From assembly GCA_937980645.1 (NCBI GenBank), contig CALJPQ010000001.1, forward strand, positions 62,001-126,000: DNA of 64,000 bases. Direction: 5' to 3'. The position numbers were made by a program, and so were the translations under genes. A model generated the notes under the pieces. The model searched no databases. It was not told where the DNA came from and saw only the letters and a program-made list of their open reading frames with translations. This document shows, piece by piece, positions 45,943 to 54,988 of the stretch. Every line of letters starts with the position of its first letter. Position 1 is the first letter of the stretch. This DNA is from an uncultured Saprospiraceae bacterium (GTDB lineage Bacteria; Bacteroidota; Bacteroidia; Chitinophagales; Saprospiraceae).

Positions 45943-48900
45943 TTATTTGCCGGAGCTGCTGATAACGATGCGGCGATTGCCCGTGCGCTGTCCTGCCTGT
46001 ACGAAGAGGACGTACTGGCCGGATGGCAGGTTGAGCGCCTTCAGGTCGAAGGTCATCTGATTGGTGCCGTCGGGTAAGCGGTGGCTAAAGGAGTGGACGA
46101 TACGGCCCTGCATATCCACCAGATAGCCCTGAACGAGTTCGGTCTGCGGCAGTTCTAATTCGAGGGTGAATACGCCATTATTAGGGTTCGGGAACACCTT
46201 CAGGTCGAGAGCGGCTGCTGCAGGCTCATTCGCGCTTACGCCGGTGCCGAGGAGTTCAGCGCGTGCGATGACCACGGATGTGGAACGGTCGAAGCGCAGG
46301 ATGTTACCCTTAGCGTCAATCTGCTGTGTAGAGGCGTTAGTAGAGCTCGGGCTTTGGAGCGAGAGGAAGCCAAAGCGGAAGTCTGGCGTCATGTGGAAGC
46401 CGCAAGGCTCCGAGCCGATTGGCGTACGGGCGAAGAGCAGCACGTCAGGATTGAATTGCGTATGCTTGGGCGTTACCATCCAGACGTGGTCGCGGCTGCC
46501 GTCTTGCAGCACCCAGAGGTTGCCGCGGTCGTCTATCGTCAGGTTGTCGTTGCCTGTTCCCCAGGGCTCGGCTACGATGCCTGTGCCGTAGTTGATCAGG
46601 TAATCCTGACCGCCGACGAACACCTCAAACTCGGAGACTGTGTCGCCGTTGTCTTTGAAGCGATAGACGCGGCCGTGCCCTTTAGAGGTGAAATAGACCT
46701 TGTCGGCAATCGGATGGTATTCTACGTCTTCCGGTCCATTAAATCCAGTTCCGCCCAAGGCAGCAGCGATGAAATTCGTATTGTTGCGGTCGGCTTGCGT
46801 TGTGTTGGGCACGCGCACCCAGGTACCTGTGGAGCCAGAAGGCACGCCGTTGATGAGTGGATTATTCAGACGCAGCACGTACAGGGTGCCGCTGTAGAGG
46901 TTGTTCGGCTGGTCAGCTACGTACTTATAGACGCAAGAGGTGCCACCGTCTTCGGCGTAATAGACCGTGCGGCGATCGGGGTGCGGGGCGGCGTTTTCGT
47001 GGGACATGCGGCCCATAGCCCAGAGTTTTTCTTGCTTGCCGTTGCCGTACTCTTTCACGCGCTTTGTTACGGGGTCAATTTCCACAATCCAGCCCACGTC
47101 TTGATAGCCGTCGCCGTTGGCATCGCCGATATTAAAGGTTTCTTCGCACGTTAGGATAGTGCCCCAAGGTGTGATGCCGCCCGAGCAGTTGCGTGAGGTG
47201 GTTACCAGGTCGTTGTTGTAGAAGTTGACGGGTTGGATGGTATCGTATTCCCAGAGTTTGGTAACGGTGTTGTAACGGGCGTCTATAATGGTTACGCCAC
47301 CTGGGGTGGATTCGTGGTTAATGGCGATCCAACCTTCCGTGCTGCTGCCGTTTTTGCCGACAAAGGCGGTGAAGTCGTTATTACCAGGTGTTACATTGAA
47401 GGGCACGCCGGGTACGATTTTGGTGTACGGGTCGCCTTGTTCAATGATTTTCTGGAAGCGGTGTGAGGACGGGATAATAAGGTCGGGTGTCTGCGGGCCG
47501 GGCACCACAGATGTGAAGCAGCCGATGTGCAAGTCATTTGGGCCGTTGCAGCCAGAGGCTACTGCGGGAGGCGTTTGAGGAATGGCAATTTCCATGTCGA
47601 ACGACAGGTCTGAGCTGGTGCCATCGCGCTGGTGCACGCGCACAGCGAGAATGTTCAGGCCGGGCACGAACACTGACTTAGGGACTCGGAAAGAGAAGTA
47701 CGTCGTTTCGTTAGCGCCGTCCACGATAGAGGAGGCCCACGTGTTGTCCGTAATAGGGCCGGCGGGCATGTTGTCGCGGATTACCTCTACTTCGTTGACA
47801 TAAACGATCACGCCGTCGTCGCGGCGGATGTTGAAAGCCAGCGTGTCGGGCAGTGCAGAAAGGTTATTGATGTTGAGGCGCTTGCGGAACCATGTGGTGA
47901 TGTGCTTGTCATTGGCATTGGGGCCGAAGCCGACGAGCGTATTTACCGGGTCGCCGTAGCCCAATGGGCCAGCACCGTAGTCCCAGTCGGTGTCGTTGAA
48001 ATTGAGTTTTTGCCAATCCGGGCTAACAGAGCCTTTATCCCAGAACGCCCAGAGCGAGTTTTTGGGCAGGGGCAAGCCGACGGGCTGCATGGCGGGTTTT
48101 TTCTCGCGTACGTACATGTCGAAGCTGAGGTCGGAGCTGCTCGGGTCGTTTTGGTGTACGCTGGCTGCCAACACGTTCAGGCCGCTTTTTAGCGCGGTGG
48201 CAGGTACAGCAAAGCGGAAAAATGTGTTTTCATCGGCACCGGCCACGGCGCTGAGGGCCAGCGTTTGGTGGGTAAGCGGCCCGGTGGGCAAGTTGTCGCG
48301 GAAGAGTTCCGTACCATTGAGATAGACCGCGATGCCATCGTCGCGCTTTACGAAGAAGATCAGCGAGTCCACGCCGTAGGCGTTGGGGTTATACGTGAAT
48401 TTCTGACGGAAGTAATAAACCGGCCACTTGTTGTTCGCATCTGGGCCGAATGGAATAACGGTGGTCTCATCGCCATCGCCGTAGCCCAGTTCAGCCGGAC
48501 CAAATTTCCAGGGCTTGTCGTCGAAATCCGGAGCGTTCCAATTGGCAGGGGGCGGCGTAGCGGAGGCGTAGTATGACCAAACAGCGCCTTTTTCGATAGG
48601 GAACACACCGATGGGTGCTGTAGGTGCTTCATCGCTGAGGTAGGTAATGATCAGCTCGGGTGCGTAGCTGAGATTGCCGTGGCCTTCGGCGCCCTCGTAC
48701 GACTCCGCTTCGCGCGTGCCCTGCCCCGTTACGTAGAAAGCCATGGAGTTGCCGGGCGTCCAGGCAGGGTCGTTAACTAATTTTTGCACTAAGGTGGCAA
48801 TGCTAGTGGTGCGCTGGGCGGGGCCGCGCGTGCCTGTACTGCCGCCAGCCCAGCTGGGCACTATCCACTCTACGCTGTCCGGGTGCTTGGGACGGTCGCG

Positions 48901-50439
48901 CAGTTCGTACAGGAGCGTATTGGAGAACGTGGCAGGGTTCGGGTTTTTCTCGGCATGCAGGTAAAGGATGCAGGGGTCGAGGGTTTTCGTGTTGTCGTAT
49001 GTAAACTGGATGCGGGCATCCACGATGGTTGCGTTTTTGGGTACGTCAACTTTATTGAAGCGCATGCCCACGATCTGTAACGAGGCCGGGTTGGAAGGGT
49101 TTTCCTGCACCAGTTCCAGGTCACTGGAGGCCACGTCGTGCGTGCCGTCCGATACGTATTCTTCCATGTCGTCAGTGTCCTGATTGACGAACACCGAGAC
49201 CGTCTTAGGTATTTTGTACTCAATGATCAATTCAGGAGCATAAGTGAGGTTGCCATGCCCTTCGGCGCCTTCGTACGACTCTGCTTCGCGCGTGCCCTGG
49301 CCCGTGATGTAAAACGCCATGGCATTACCTTCTTGCCAGCCCGCACGGTTGACCAATTTTTGCACCAACACTGAGATGTCGCTCGACAATTGGGCAGGGC
49401 CGCGTGTACCTGTGGTGCCGCCGGCCCAACTGGGCACCACCCATTCTACACTATCGGGCAGTTTCGGACGGTCGCGCAGTTCATAAATGGCGTCATTGCT
49501 GTAAGTGACAGGGTTGTCGCTGTCTTCAGCCTTGAAGTACAAGATGCACGGGTTCAGTTCTTTGGTGTTGTCGTAGGTGAACTGAATCTTGGCTGAAGTG
49601 ATTACAGCACCCTTAGGTACGTTCACATTGGCGAAGCGCAGACCGATGATTTGCATGGAGTTGGGATTGGCCGGGTTTTCCTGCACCAGCTCTAAGTCGC
49701 TGGATCCTGCGTCTTTTTTGCCATCGGCCACGTATTCCTCCATATCGTCGGTATCCTTCGTAATGAAGACGGACACCTTGTTAGCGGGCAGTTTGTACTC
49801 AATGATTAATTCGGGCGCGTAGGTGAGGTTGCCATGGCCCTCAGCGCCTTCATATGACTCTGCTTCGCGCGTGCCCTGGCCCGTTACAAAGAAGACCATA
49901 GCGTTGCCTTCCTGCCAGCCTGGGCGGTTAACTAATGTTTGCACCAGAATTGCTAGGTCGCTCGACAGTTGCGCCGGGCCACGAGTGCCCGTAGTGCCAC
50001 CGGCCCAGCTGGGTACTACCCACTCTACGCTGTCCGTGCGTTTGGGACGGTCGCGCAGCTCGTATAGTATTGTGTCGTTGAAGGTTGTCGGGTTGTCAGC
50101 GTCCTGCACCTTGAAATACAGGATACAAGGGTCAAGGGTCTTGGTATTGTCGTAAGTAAACTGGATTTTGGCCGATGTGATGATGGCGCCTTTCGGTACC
50201 TGTACGTTGGCAAAGCGCAATCCGACGATCTGCAAGGATGCCGGATTGCCCGGGTTTTCCTGGACGAGTTCCAGGTCGCTGGAGGCGATGTCTTTTGTGC
50301 CGTTGGCAACGTACTCCTCCGTATCGTCGCTGGCAGCACTTACGAAAGTGCTAACTTTAATCTGCGCTTGGGCCGACGAAATGGCGAAAATCGCCAATAT
50401 TGCCCAAAATAAGCATGCTTTGATGTAGGTGTGCTTCAT
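45943..50439 (-). CDS. composite PhoX-like secreted protein with T9SS type A sorting tail
   Basis: A 1498-residue exported protein. Order: signal peptide (SSAQAQ, to about 26); three tandem domains of about 193 residues (28-600; SSDLELVQENP, YELRDRPK, VPSWAGG-TGTRGPAQ, GQGTREAESYEGAEGHGNL); two jelly-roll-like modules (about 604-980; KRDDGIAVYLNGTE, SVHQNDPSSSDLSFDM); a PhoX/DUF839 domain (about 985-1400) with INHES, NCSGGITPWGTILTCEET, MSHENAAPHPD and GPEDVEYHP; and a T9SS type A C-terminal domain (VFPNPNNGVFTLE, SGQYVLFV). PhoX enzymes are Ca/Fe-dependent phosphatases, and the Cys and Glu of the metal site seem present. Expected role: cell-surface or released phosphatase, with the N-terminal domains for binding. 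Confidence 0.85.
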   Translation of the reverse strand: MKHTYIKACLFWAILAIFAISSAQAQIKVSTFVSAASDDTEEYVANGTKDIASSDLELVQENPGNPASLQIVGLRFANVQVPKGAIITSAKIQFTYDNTKTLDPCILYFKVQDADNPTTFNDTILYELRDRPKRTDSVEWVVPSWAGGTTGTRGPAQLSSDLAILVQTLVNRPGWQEGNAMVFFVTGQGTREAESYEGAEGHGNLTYAPELIIEYKLPANKVSVFITKDTDDMEEYVADGKKDAGSSDLELVQENPANPNSMQIIGLRFANVNVPKGAVITSAKIQFTYDNTKELNPCILYFKAEDSDNPVTYSNDAIYELRDRPKLPDSVEWVVPSWAGGTTGTRGPAQLSSDISVLVQKLVNRAGWQEGNAMAFYITGQGTREAESYEGAEGHGNLTYAPELIIEYKIPKTVSVFVNQDTDDMEEYVSDGTHDVASSDLELVQENPSNPASLQIVGMRFNKVDVPKNATIVDARIQFTYDNTKTLDPCILYLHAEKNPNPATFSNTLLYELRDRPKHPDSVEWIVPSWAGGSTGTRGPAQRTTSIATLVQKLVNDPAWTPGNSMAFYVTGQGTREAESYEGAEGHGNLSYAPELIITYLSDEAPTAPIGVFPIEKGAVWSYYASATPPPANWNAPDFDDKPWKFGPAELGYGDGDETTVIPFGPDANNKWPVYYFRQKFTYNPNAYGVDSLIFFVKRDDGIAVYLNGTELFRDNLPTGPLTHQTLALSAVAGADENTFFRFAVPATALKSGLNVLAASVHQNDPSSSDLSFDMYVREKKPAMQPVGLPLPKNSLWAFWDKGSVSPDWQKLNFNDTDWDYGAGPLGYGDPVNTLVGFGPNANDKHITTWFRKRLNINNLSALPDTLAFNIRRDDGVIVYVNEVEVIRDNMPAGPITDNTWASSIVDGANETTYFSFRVPKSVFVPGLNILAVRVHQRDGTSSDLSFDMEIAIPQTPPAVASGCNGPNDLHIGCFTSVVPGPQTPDLIIPSSHRFQKIIEQGDPYTKIVPGVPFNVTPGNNDFTAFVGKNGSSTEGWIAINHESTPGGVTIIDARYNTVTKLWEYDTIQPVNFYNNDLVTTSRNCSGGITPWGTILTCEETFNIGDANGDGYQDVGWIVEIDPVTKRVKEYGNGKQEKLWAMGRMSHENAAPHPDRRTVYYAEDGGTSCVYKYVADQPNNLYSGTLYVLRLNNPLINGVPSGSTGTWVRVPNTTQADRNNTNFIAAALGGTGFNGPEDVEYHPIADKVYFTSKGHGRVYRFKDNGDTVSEFEVFVGGQDYLINYGTGIVAEPWGTGNDNLTIDDRGNLWVLQDGSRDHVWMVTPKHTQFNPDVLLFARTPIGSEPCGFHMTPDFRFGFLSLQSPSSTNASTQQIDAKGNILRFDRSTSVVIARAELLGTGVSANEPAAAALDLKVFPNPNNGVFTLELELPQTELVQGYLVDMQGRIVHSFSHRLPDGTNQMTFDLKALNLPSGQYVLFVQAGQRTGNRRIVISSSGK
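48640..50358 (-). repeat. three tandem 193-codon repeats in the PhoX-like gene
   Basis: Units start at residues 28, 221 and 413, a period of about 575 bp. Long blocks are nearly the same in all three at protein level and often at DNA level, so this triplication looks recent and could recombine. Confidence 0.85.
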
Positions 50440-50603
50440 ACGTTTGAATTTTGGAGCGAAGCACGGATGCTCGTTTTAAGTGCTGAAGAAGGCGGTATTA
50501 AGTTGTTGTTGCCTCGAGGTTTTGTTATCATTACCTACAGCGTCAGCAGATTTTTTTGGAAGGCATCCTCTTTTGAAGCGGTATTGAAAAGAGTTTTTTA
50601 ACT

Positions 50604-50611
50604 TACATTTG
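50604..50611 (+). promoter_or_regulatory. -7 element of mscL
   Basis: TACATTTG followed by CCC, 39 nt before the ATG at 50651, with a T-rich stretch upstream. Confidence 0.6.
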
Positions 50612-50650
50612 CCCGCAGATCGCAACTGTTCACATCAAAACGAAAATCTT

Positions 50651-50935
50651 ATGCTAAAAGAACTCAAAGCGTTTCTGTTGCGCGGCGATGTCGTCGCGCT
50701 GGCGGTAGCCGTTATCATTGGCGGCGCGTTTGGAAAAGTTGTTAGTTCCCTTGTAGATGACATCATTTCGCCCATTCTGGGCATGATCACGGGCAATCCG
50801 GATTTTTCTCAGGTGGTCATTGGGAACATTCTGATTGGCAATTTCATCAATGCCGTCATTAACTTCGTGCTTGTAGGCACGGCGTTGTTTTTTGTGGTGA
50901 AGGCTGCCGGCAAGAAACCGGAAGACATTAAATAA
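50651..50935 (+). CDS. mscL: large-conductance mechanosensitive channel, short form
   Basis: MscL opens under membrane tension to release solutes. The 94-residue sequence keeps the N-terminal LKELKAFLLRGDVVALAVAVIIGGAFGKVVSSLVDD helix and TM1, the PILG turn, and TM2 (INAVINFVLVGTALFFVVKAA). At 94 residues it is clearly shorter than usual (about 130); the periplasmic loop between the helices and the cytoplasmic C-terminal bundle are both trimmed. It converges with rmuC, 6 nt apart. Confidence 0.88.
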   Translation: MLKELKAFLLRGDVVALAVAVIIGGAFGKVVSSLVDDIISPILGMITGNPDFSQVVIGNILIGNFINAVINFVLVGTALFFVVKAAGKKPEDIK

Positions 50936-50941
50936 GCGGTG

Positions 50942-52267
50942 TCAGGAGGCGGCTTCGCTGTCTTCTTCGGCCTCATCTGAGAGGTCTTCGAAGAGTTCAG
51001 GAGGCAATTGTCGTGTAGCTTTGGCGCCCATTTCGCGGATGCGTTCAGCGCGGCCGATGAGTGTTTCGCCGCGTCGAGTGCCGGAGGTGAGTTTTCGCAT
51101 AGCGTCGTCGTAGGCTTTTTGCGCGCTGTTGAGGCGGTCCCCTATGGCGCGGAGGTCTTCTACGAAGGCAACTAACCGATCGTATAGCAAGCCGCTTTGC
51201 CGGGCGATTTCCAGGGCGGAGCGGTTTTGCTTTTCCTGTCGCCAGATGTGGGCCACGATGCGCAGGATGACGGCCAGGGTGCTGTTGGTAACGATGACTA
51301 CGTTGCGTTCCAGCCCTTCGCGGAGCAGATCGGGATGGGCCTGCATGGCGGTAGAAACGGCGCCATCTAAGGGCACATAAAGCAAGACAAAGTCGGGCGT
51401 CTGGATTTGGTGCAGGGTCTGATAATTCTTGCTGCTGAGCTGTTGTATGTGGTTGCGCAGGCTACTGACGTGGGCTTGCAAATGCTGGTTGCGGGCGCCT
51501 GGGTCTTCTTCGTTGAAGTAGCGCTCGTAAGCCGTCAGCGAGACTTTGGCGTCTATGATCAGGTGCCGTTGCTGAGGCAAGCGGATGATGTAGTCAGGGC
51601 GTTTGCTTTGTCCATCATCATCGCGGAAGGTGGCCTGAGGGATGAAATGTTCGCCGCGCAGCAAGCCAGCATTTTCAAGTAAGATTTCCAGCTGGTGCTC
51701 GCCCCAGTCGCCTTGTACCTTGCTCTGGCCTTTAAGAGCAGCGGTCAGGTTGCGTGCCTCCTGGCTCAGCTGTTGGTTCAGGGACAGAAGTTGCTCAATT
51801 TCTTTGCGCAGGCTGGCTTTGTCGCGGGTTTCATCGGTGAACTTTCGCTCGATGCTCTCCTCAAATTCGCGAATTTTTTCGCGCAAGGGCGCCAGCGTCT
51901 GGTGGATTTGCTGAGTGCTTTGCTCGCTGAAGCGTTGTGATTTCTCTTCAAACAGACGGTTGGCCAGCTGCTCAAACTCTAAGCGCATTTGCCGAGCCAT
52001 TTGCTCTTGCTCGGCTTTCTGGTTTTGCAGCAGTTCGCGTTGGTGGGCCAGCGTTTGCGCCTGAGCAGCTATCTGGGCCGTAGCCTCTCGAAGCTCTTGC
52101 TCTTTGGCCTGAAGGGCCTTTTGAAAGGCCTCGTTTTGCGCCTGGAGATTGCGATAGACCTCAGCAGAAATACTCTCGCCGGTGGGCGCTCGCTTCAGGA
52201 ACAGCAAGACGACAATCACCAGCACGATAGCGCCAATCAAAAGGAGTAGGGTATTGTCCATGGGCAT
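50942..52267 (-). CDS. rmuC: DNA recombination protein RmuC
   Basis: A 441-residue protein with an N-terminal membrane anchor (about 5-25), a long coiled coil (about 35-190, Gln/Glu/Lys-rich), and the RmuC nuclease-like domain (GDWGEHQLEILLENAGL, HLIIDAKVSLTAYERY, DFVLLYVPLDGAVSTAM, NSTLAVILRIVAHIWRQEKQN). RmuC limits inversions between short repeats, a plausible need next to the many internal gene repeats here. The frame reads further upstream, but the ATG at 52267 (or 52261) fits the anchor and follows a -7 element. Confidence 0.93.
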   Translation of the reverse strand: MPMDNTLLLLIGAIVLVIVVLLFLKRAPTGESISAEVYRNLQAQNEAFQKALQAKEQELREATAQIAAQAQTLAHQRELLQNQKAEQEQMARQMRLEFEQLANRLFEEKSQRFSEQSTQQIHQTLAPLREKIREFEESIERKFTDETRDKASLRKEIEQLLSLNQQLSQEARNLTAALKGQSKVQGDWGEHQLEILLENAGLLRGEHFIPQATFRDDDGQSKRPDYIIRLPQQRHLIIDAKVSLTAYERYFNEEDPGARNQHLQAHVSSLRNHIQQLSSKNYQTLHQIQTPDFVLLYVPLDGAVSTAMQAHPDLLREGLERNVVIVTNSTLAVILRIVAHIWRQEKQNRSALEIARQSGLLYDRLVAFVEDLRAIGDRLNSAQKAYDDAMRKLTSGTRRGETLIGRAERIREMGAKATRQLPPELFEDLSDEAEEDSEAAS

Positions 52268-52296
52268 GGGCGGGCGCTTTGATAGGCCCGGTGCGG

Positions 52297-52304
52297 CAAA
52301 GGTA
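52297..52304 (-). promoter_or_regulatory. -7 element of rmuC
   Basis: TACCTTTG followed by CCG on the minus strand, 29 nt before the ATG at 52267. Confidence 0.6.
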
Positions 52305-52404
52305 TTCTTTTTTGAGACATATTGTTTTTGGTTTTGGCGAAATGCCAAACAATGTGTTCGCCGAGGTGAGCCAACCACACAGGGCTGTACTGCCGACAAA
52401 CCTG

Positions 52405-52412
52405 TACCTTTG
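52405..52412 (+). promoter_or_regulatory. -7 element of the 52437 gene
   Basis: TACCTTTG followed by CC, 24 nt before the ATG. Confidence 0.65.
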
Positions 52413-52436
52413 CCTCTATAAGCAGCCGCTAGTAGC

Positions 52437-53927
52437 ATGCTCACCGAAGAGGACATCAAGCGCATTTTCCCGGTTTTTCTGAAGCATTTTTACCTGCACC
52501 GCTACGACTACCAGCCGGGCACGGAATCGGTACAGTTGGACAATGTGGCTGCCGGTGGTCTGATTGCAGACGGCGTCTTTTCGTTTTTCACGTCGGAAGG
52601 GCGGCCCTTTTTCTGCGCTTTTGAAGCCACTTCCATAGATAAGGCTGGTGAGGTGAAGTACGCGCTAAATACGTGGTACTTCGTGTGGGATTGCTTAGCT
52701 TTCGGCAGCGTAACGGCGGCGATTGCTTACGCGATTGCCTATGGAATGCGTTTCGAGTGGCTTCTGCATTTGGATTGGATGGGAAACGCAGGCTTTGTGC
52801 TGGGCATGGGCATTGTGGGTGCTCTGCTGTGGTCGTTTTCGATGCGTGGCTGGCGAAAGTATCGCTACATCTATGCCATTGAACAGTTTAAGCGTTACCA
52901 CGCCGATGAGCAATGGATAGCGCTGGCGGACGACGTTTTTCCTGCGCCCAACGACCCCTATTTGGAAGAGCTGCGGAACCAATGCATTTACCACGGCTTT
53001 GGGCTGGCTTTGGTCTCGGCAGATGGCACGGTACGCGCCTTAGTGGCGCCTTCGCGGCTGGGGCTTTACGGCAAGGATCGCCGCATGGTGCACTGGATTA
53101 CCCAGCGCGACTGGTACCAGGCGCTGGCGCACAATGTAGGAGTGTTGGCGAATTACCGCCCTGCACGCATGCCTGGTGCCTTAACGCGGTTCTGGAACAA
53201 GATTACGCGCCCGCTGCAATATTTAGTCCTGGGCCGGTTGGGTAAAACGGCAGGCCGGGCCGTTGCCGGGTCGCGCCAGGTCGTGGAGGTCGCCTGGGGG
53301 CGCTACATGGGAGGGCAGAGTGTGCAAAAATGGATTTTTCTGCTGTCTTGCGCGCTTATCGGTGTGCTGGCTTACCGCGTATTCACCTACCACGAGGTAA
53401 CGGTGGAGGAAATTGCCGACCTGAGCAGTGGCAATCCTGAAGACCAATATGGGTTCCTGTATGAAGGCGATGACCTTAATTCACGCGGCATTCCCAAGCA
53501 GTATCCGGACCGGCCCGTGCGCCAGCCCTCAGCACCTGCAACGGTATCGCCACCACCACCCAAGCCGCCGGCGCCCATTGGCGGCGAGGAAGTCCCAACC
53601 ATCAACCTGTCCGGCATCGAAGACGAACCTGACCCCGTGCAGCAGCCTTGCCACCCGTACCGAAACCTGCGCGGATGGCTCCTGGCCGACAACACCTTTG
53701 TCCGTAAAGAATTGGCTGATAAGCGGGCTGATGAACTGCAAAGGGCTGGTATTGAGGCCGCTGTGGTGCCCGAAGAGTGCTTCGGACAGGGAAAGGGCTA
53801 CATCGTCATGGTCGGTAAAGTGAGTAGCCGAAAGGGCGACGCCGAAAGCCAGGCACGCCAGCTGACGCGCCAGATGGAAGAGGCTGGCATCTACCAAGGC
53901 GAGTTTCGTTTCATAGAGGTGCGATAG
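52437..53927 (+). CDS. membrane protein with SPOR-like C-terminal domain, unknown function
   Basis: A 496-residue protein with a cytosolic N-terminal part (about 1-75), two transmembrane helices (about 80-101 and 114-135), a central soluble domain (about 140-290), a third membrane helix (about 301-320; IFLLSCALIGVLAYRVF), a Pro-rich linker (about 355-385), and a C-terminal domain (about 410-496) whose FVRKELADKRADELQRAG and GYIVMVGKVSSRKGDAESQ suggest a SPOR fold. SPOR domains bind denuded septal peptidoglycan. The protein may link an envelope process to the septum; I do not recognise the N-terminal family. Confidence 0.65.
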   Translation: MLTEEDIKRIFPVFLKHFYLHRYDYQPGTESVQLDNVAAGGLIADGVFSFFTSEGRPFFCAFEATSIDKAGEVKYALNTWYFVWDCLAFGSVTAAIAYAIAYGMRFEWLLHLDWMGNAGFVLGMGIVGALLWSFSMRGWRKYRYIYAIEQFKRYHADEQWIALADDVFPAPNDPYLEELRNQCIYHGFGLALVSADGTVRALVAPSRLGLYGKDRRMVHWITQRDWYQALAHNVGVLANYRPARMPGALTRFWNKITRPLQYLVLGRLGKTAGRAVAGSRQVVEVAWGRYMGGQSVQKWIFLLSCALIGVLAYRVFTYHEVTVEEIADLSSGNPEDQYGFLYEGDDLNSRGIPKQYPDRPVRQPSAPATVSPPPPKPPAPIGGEEVPTINLSGIEDEPDPVQQPCHPYRNLRGWLLADNTFVRKELADKRADELQRAGIEAAVVPEECFGQGKGYIVMVGKVSSRKGDAESQARQLTRQMEEAGIYQGEFRFIEVR

Positions 53928-53994
53928 CCGGCTAAAAAGACAGCACTATAATCCCAATGTGGTGCGCGGCGGGATGCTTTCCCTAAAGCACCAG

Positions 53995-54002
53995 TACCTT
54001 TG
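53995..54002 (+). promoter_or_regulatory. -7 element of lpxD
   Basis: TACCTTTG followed by CGCG, 30 nt before the ATG at 54033. Confidence 0.65.
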
Positions 54003-54032
54003 CGCGTCATCGCTCACCATTTCGCTGTTTTC

Positions 54033-54983
54033 ATGAAATTTCCTCAACCCATACCCGTGCGCCAGCTGGCCGAGCGCTTTGGGGCGCAAATCATCGGCGA
54101 CGACAGCCTGTATGCTTACGGCATCAACGAAATACACCGCGTGGAGCCAGGCGATATTGCTTTTTCCGATGCGCCCAAATACTTCCAAAAGACGTTGAAT
54201 AGTGCCGCTTCGGTGATTTTGCTCAATGCTCCGGCAATCTGCCCACCAGGCAAGGCTATTCTCGTGGTGGATAACCCTTTTGAGGCCTACGACGCACTCA
54301 TTCGGGAATATCGGCCTTTTGAGCCGTGCACTGCGCCCATCAGCCACCGTGCGCAGATACACCCCACGGCCATTCTGGAGCCGGGCGTGGTGGTGGCCGC
54401 TAATGTCGTTATTGGGGCACATACCTACATTCAGGCCAATACGTACATCGGCGAGTACACCATTATCGGCGAGCAGGTGTGCATTGGCCCGAATTGCATC
54501 ATTGGTAGCGACGCCTTCTATTTCAAAAAACATCCGGATGGCTCTTTCCAAAAATGGCGTTCGGGTGGGCGCGTAGTCATCGAAGACCGAGTGGACATCG
54601 GCGCCGGATGCACCATAAACAAAGGTGTAAGTTCGGATACTATTATTGGCGCGGGCTCGAAGCTGGATTGCCAGATTCACATCGGGCACGATACTATCGT
54701 GGGCAAAAACTGCCTGTTTGCTGCCCAGGTAGGCATTGGCGGTGAGACGATCATCGAGGACAACGTAGTCCTTTACGGCCAGGTAGGCGTCATTCAGGCC
54801 GTGCGCATTGGGAAAGGTGCTGTAGTGCTGGCCGGTTCGGGCGTTTCCAAATCGCTAGAAGGCGGTAAGACGTACTTTGGTGCTCCGGCGGAGGAGGTGC
54901 GTGTCAAGTACCGCGAATTGGCCGCCCTGCGTTCGCTGCCCGAGTGGATGCGCGGGCAGCGAACAGCTGCAGAAGAGACATAG
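54033..54983 (+). CDS. lpxD: UDP-3-O-acylglucosamine N-acyltransferase family protein
   Basis: LpxD adds the N-linked hydroxyacyl chain in lipid A synthesis. The 316-residue protein has the LpxD-type N-terminal domain (PIPVRQLAERFGAQIIGD, EPGDIAFSD) and a left-handed beta-helix with hexapeptide repeats (about 110-275). The catalytic His is likely the one in IHIGHDTIVG; CLFAAQVGIGG and VVLYGQVGVIQ follow as in the family. Bacteroidota often carry an LpxD paralog besides the one in the main lpx cluster; no other lpx gene is nearby here, so a variant role is possible. Confidence 0.85.
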   Translation: MKFPQPIPVRQLAERFGAQIIGDDSLYAYGINEIHRVEPGDIAFSDAPKYFQKTLNSAASVILLNAPAICPPGKAILVVDNPFEAYDALIREYRPFEPCTAPISHRAQIHPTAILEPGVVVAANVVIGAHTYIQANTYIGEYTIIGEQVCIGPNCIIGSDAFYFKKHPDGSFQKWRSGGRVVIEDRVDIGAGCTINKGVSSDTIIGAGSKLDCQIHIGHDTIVGKNCLFAAQVGIGGETIIEDNVVLYGQVGVIQAVRIGKGAVVLAGSGVSKSLEGGKTYFGAPAEEVRVKYRELAALRSLPEWMRGQRTAAEET

Positions 54984-54988
54984 ACGCC

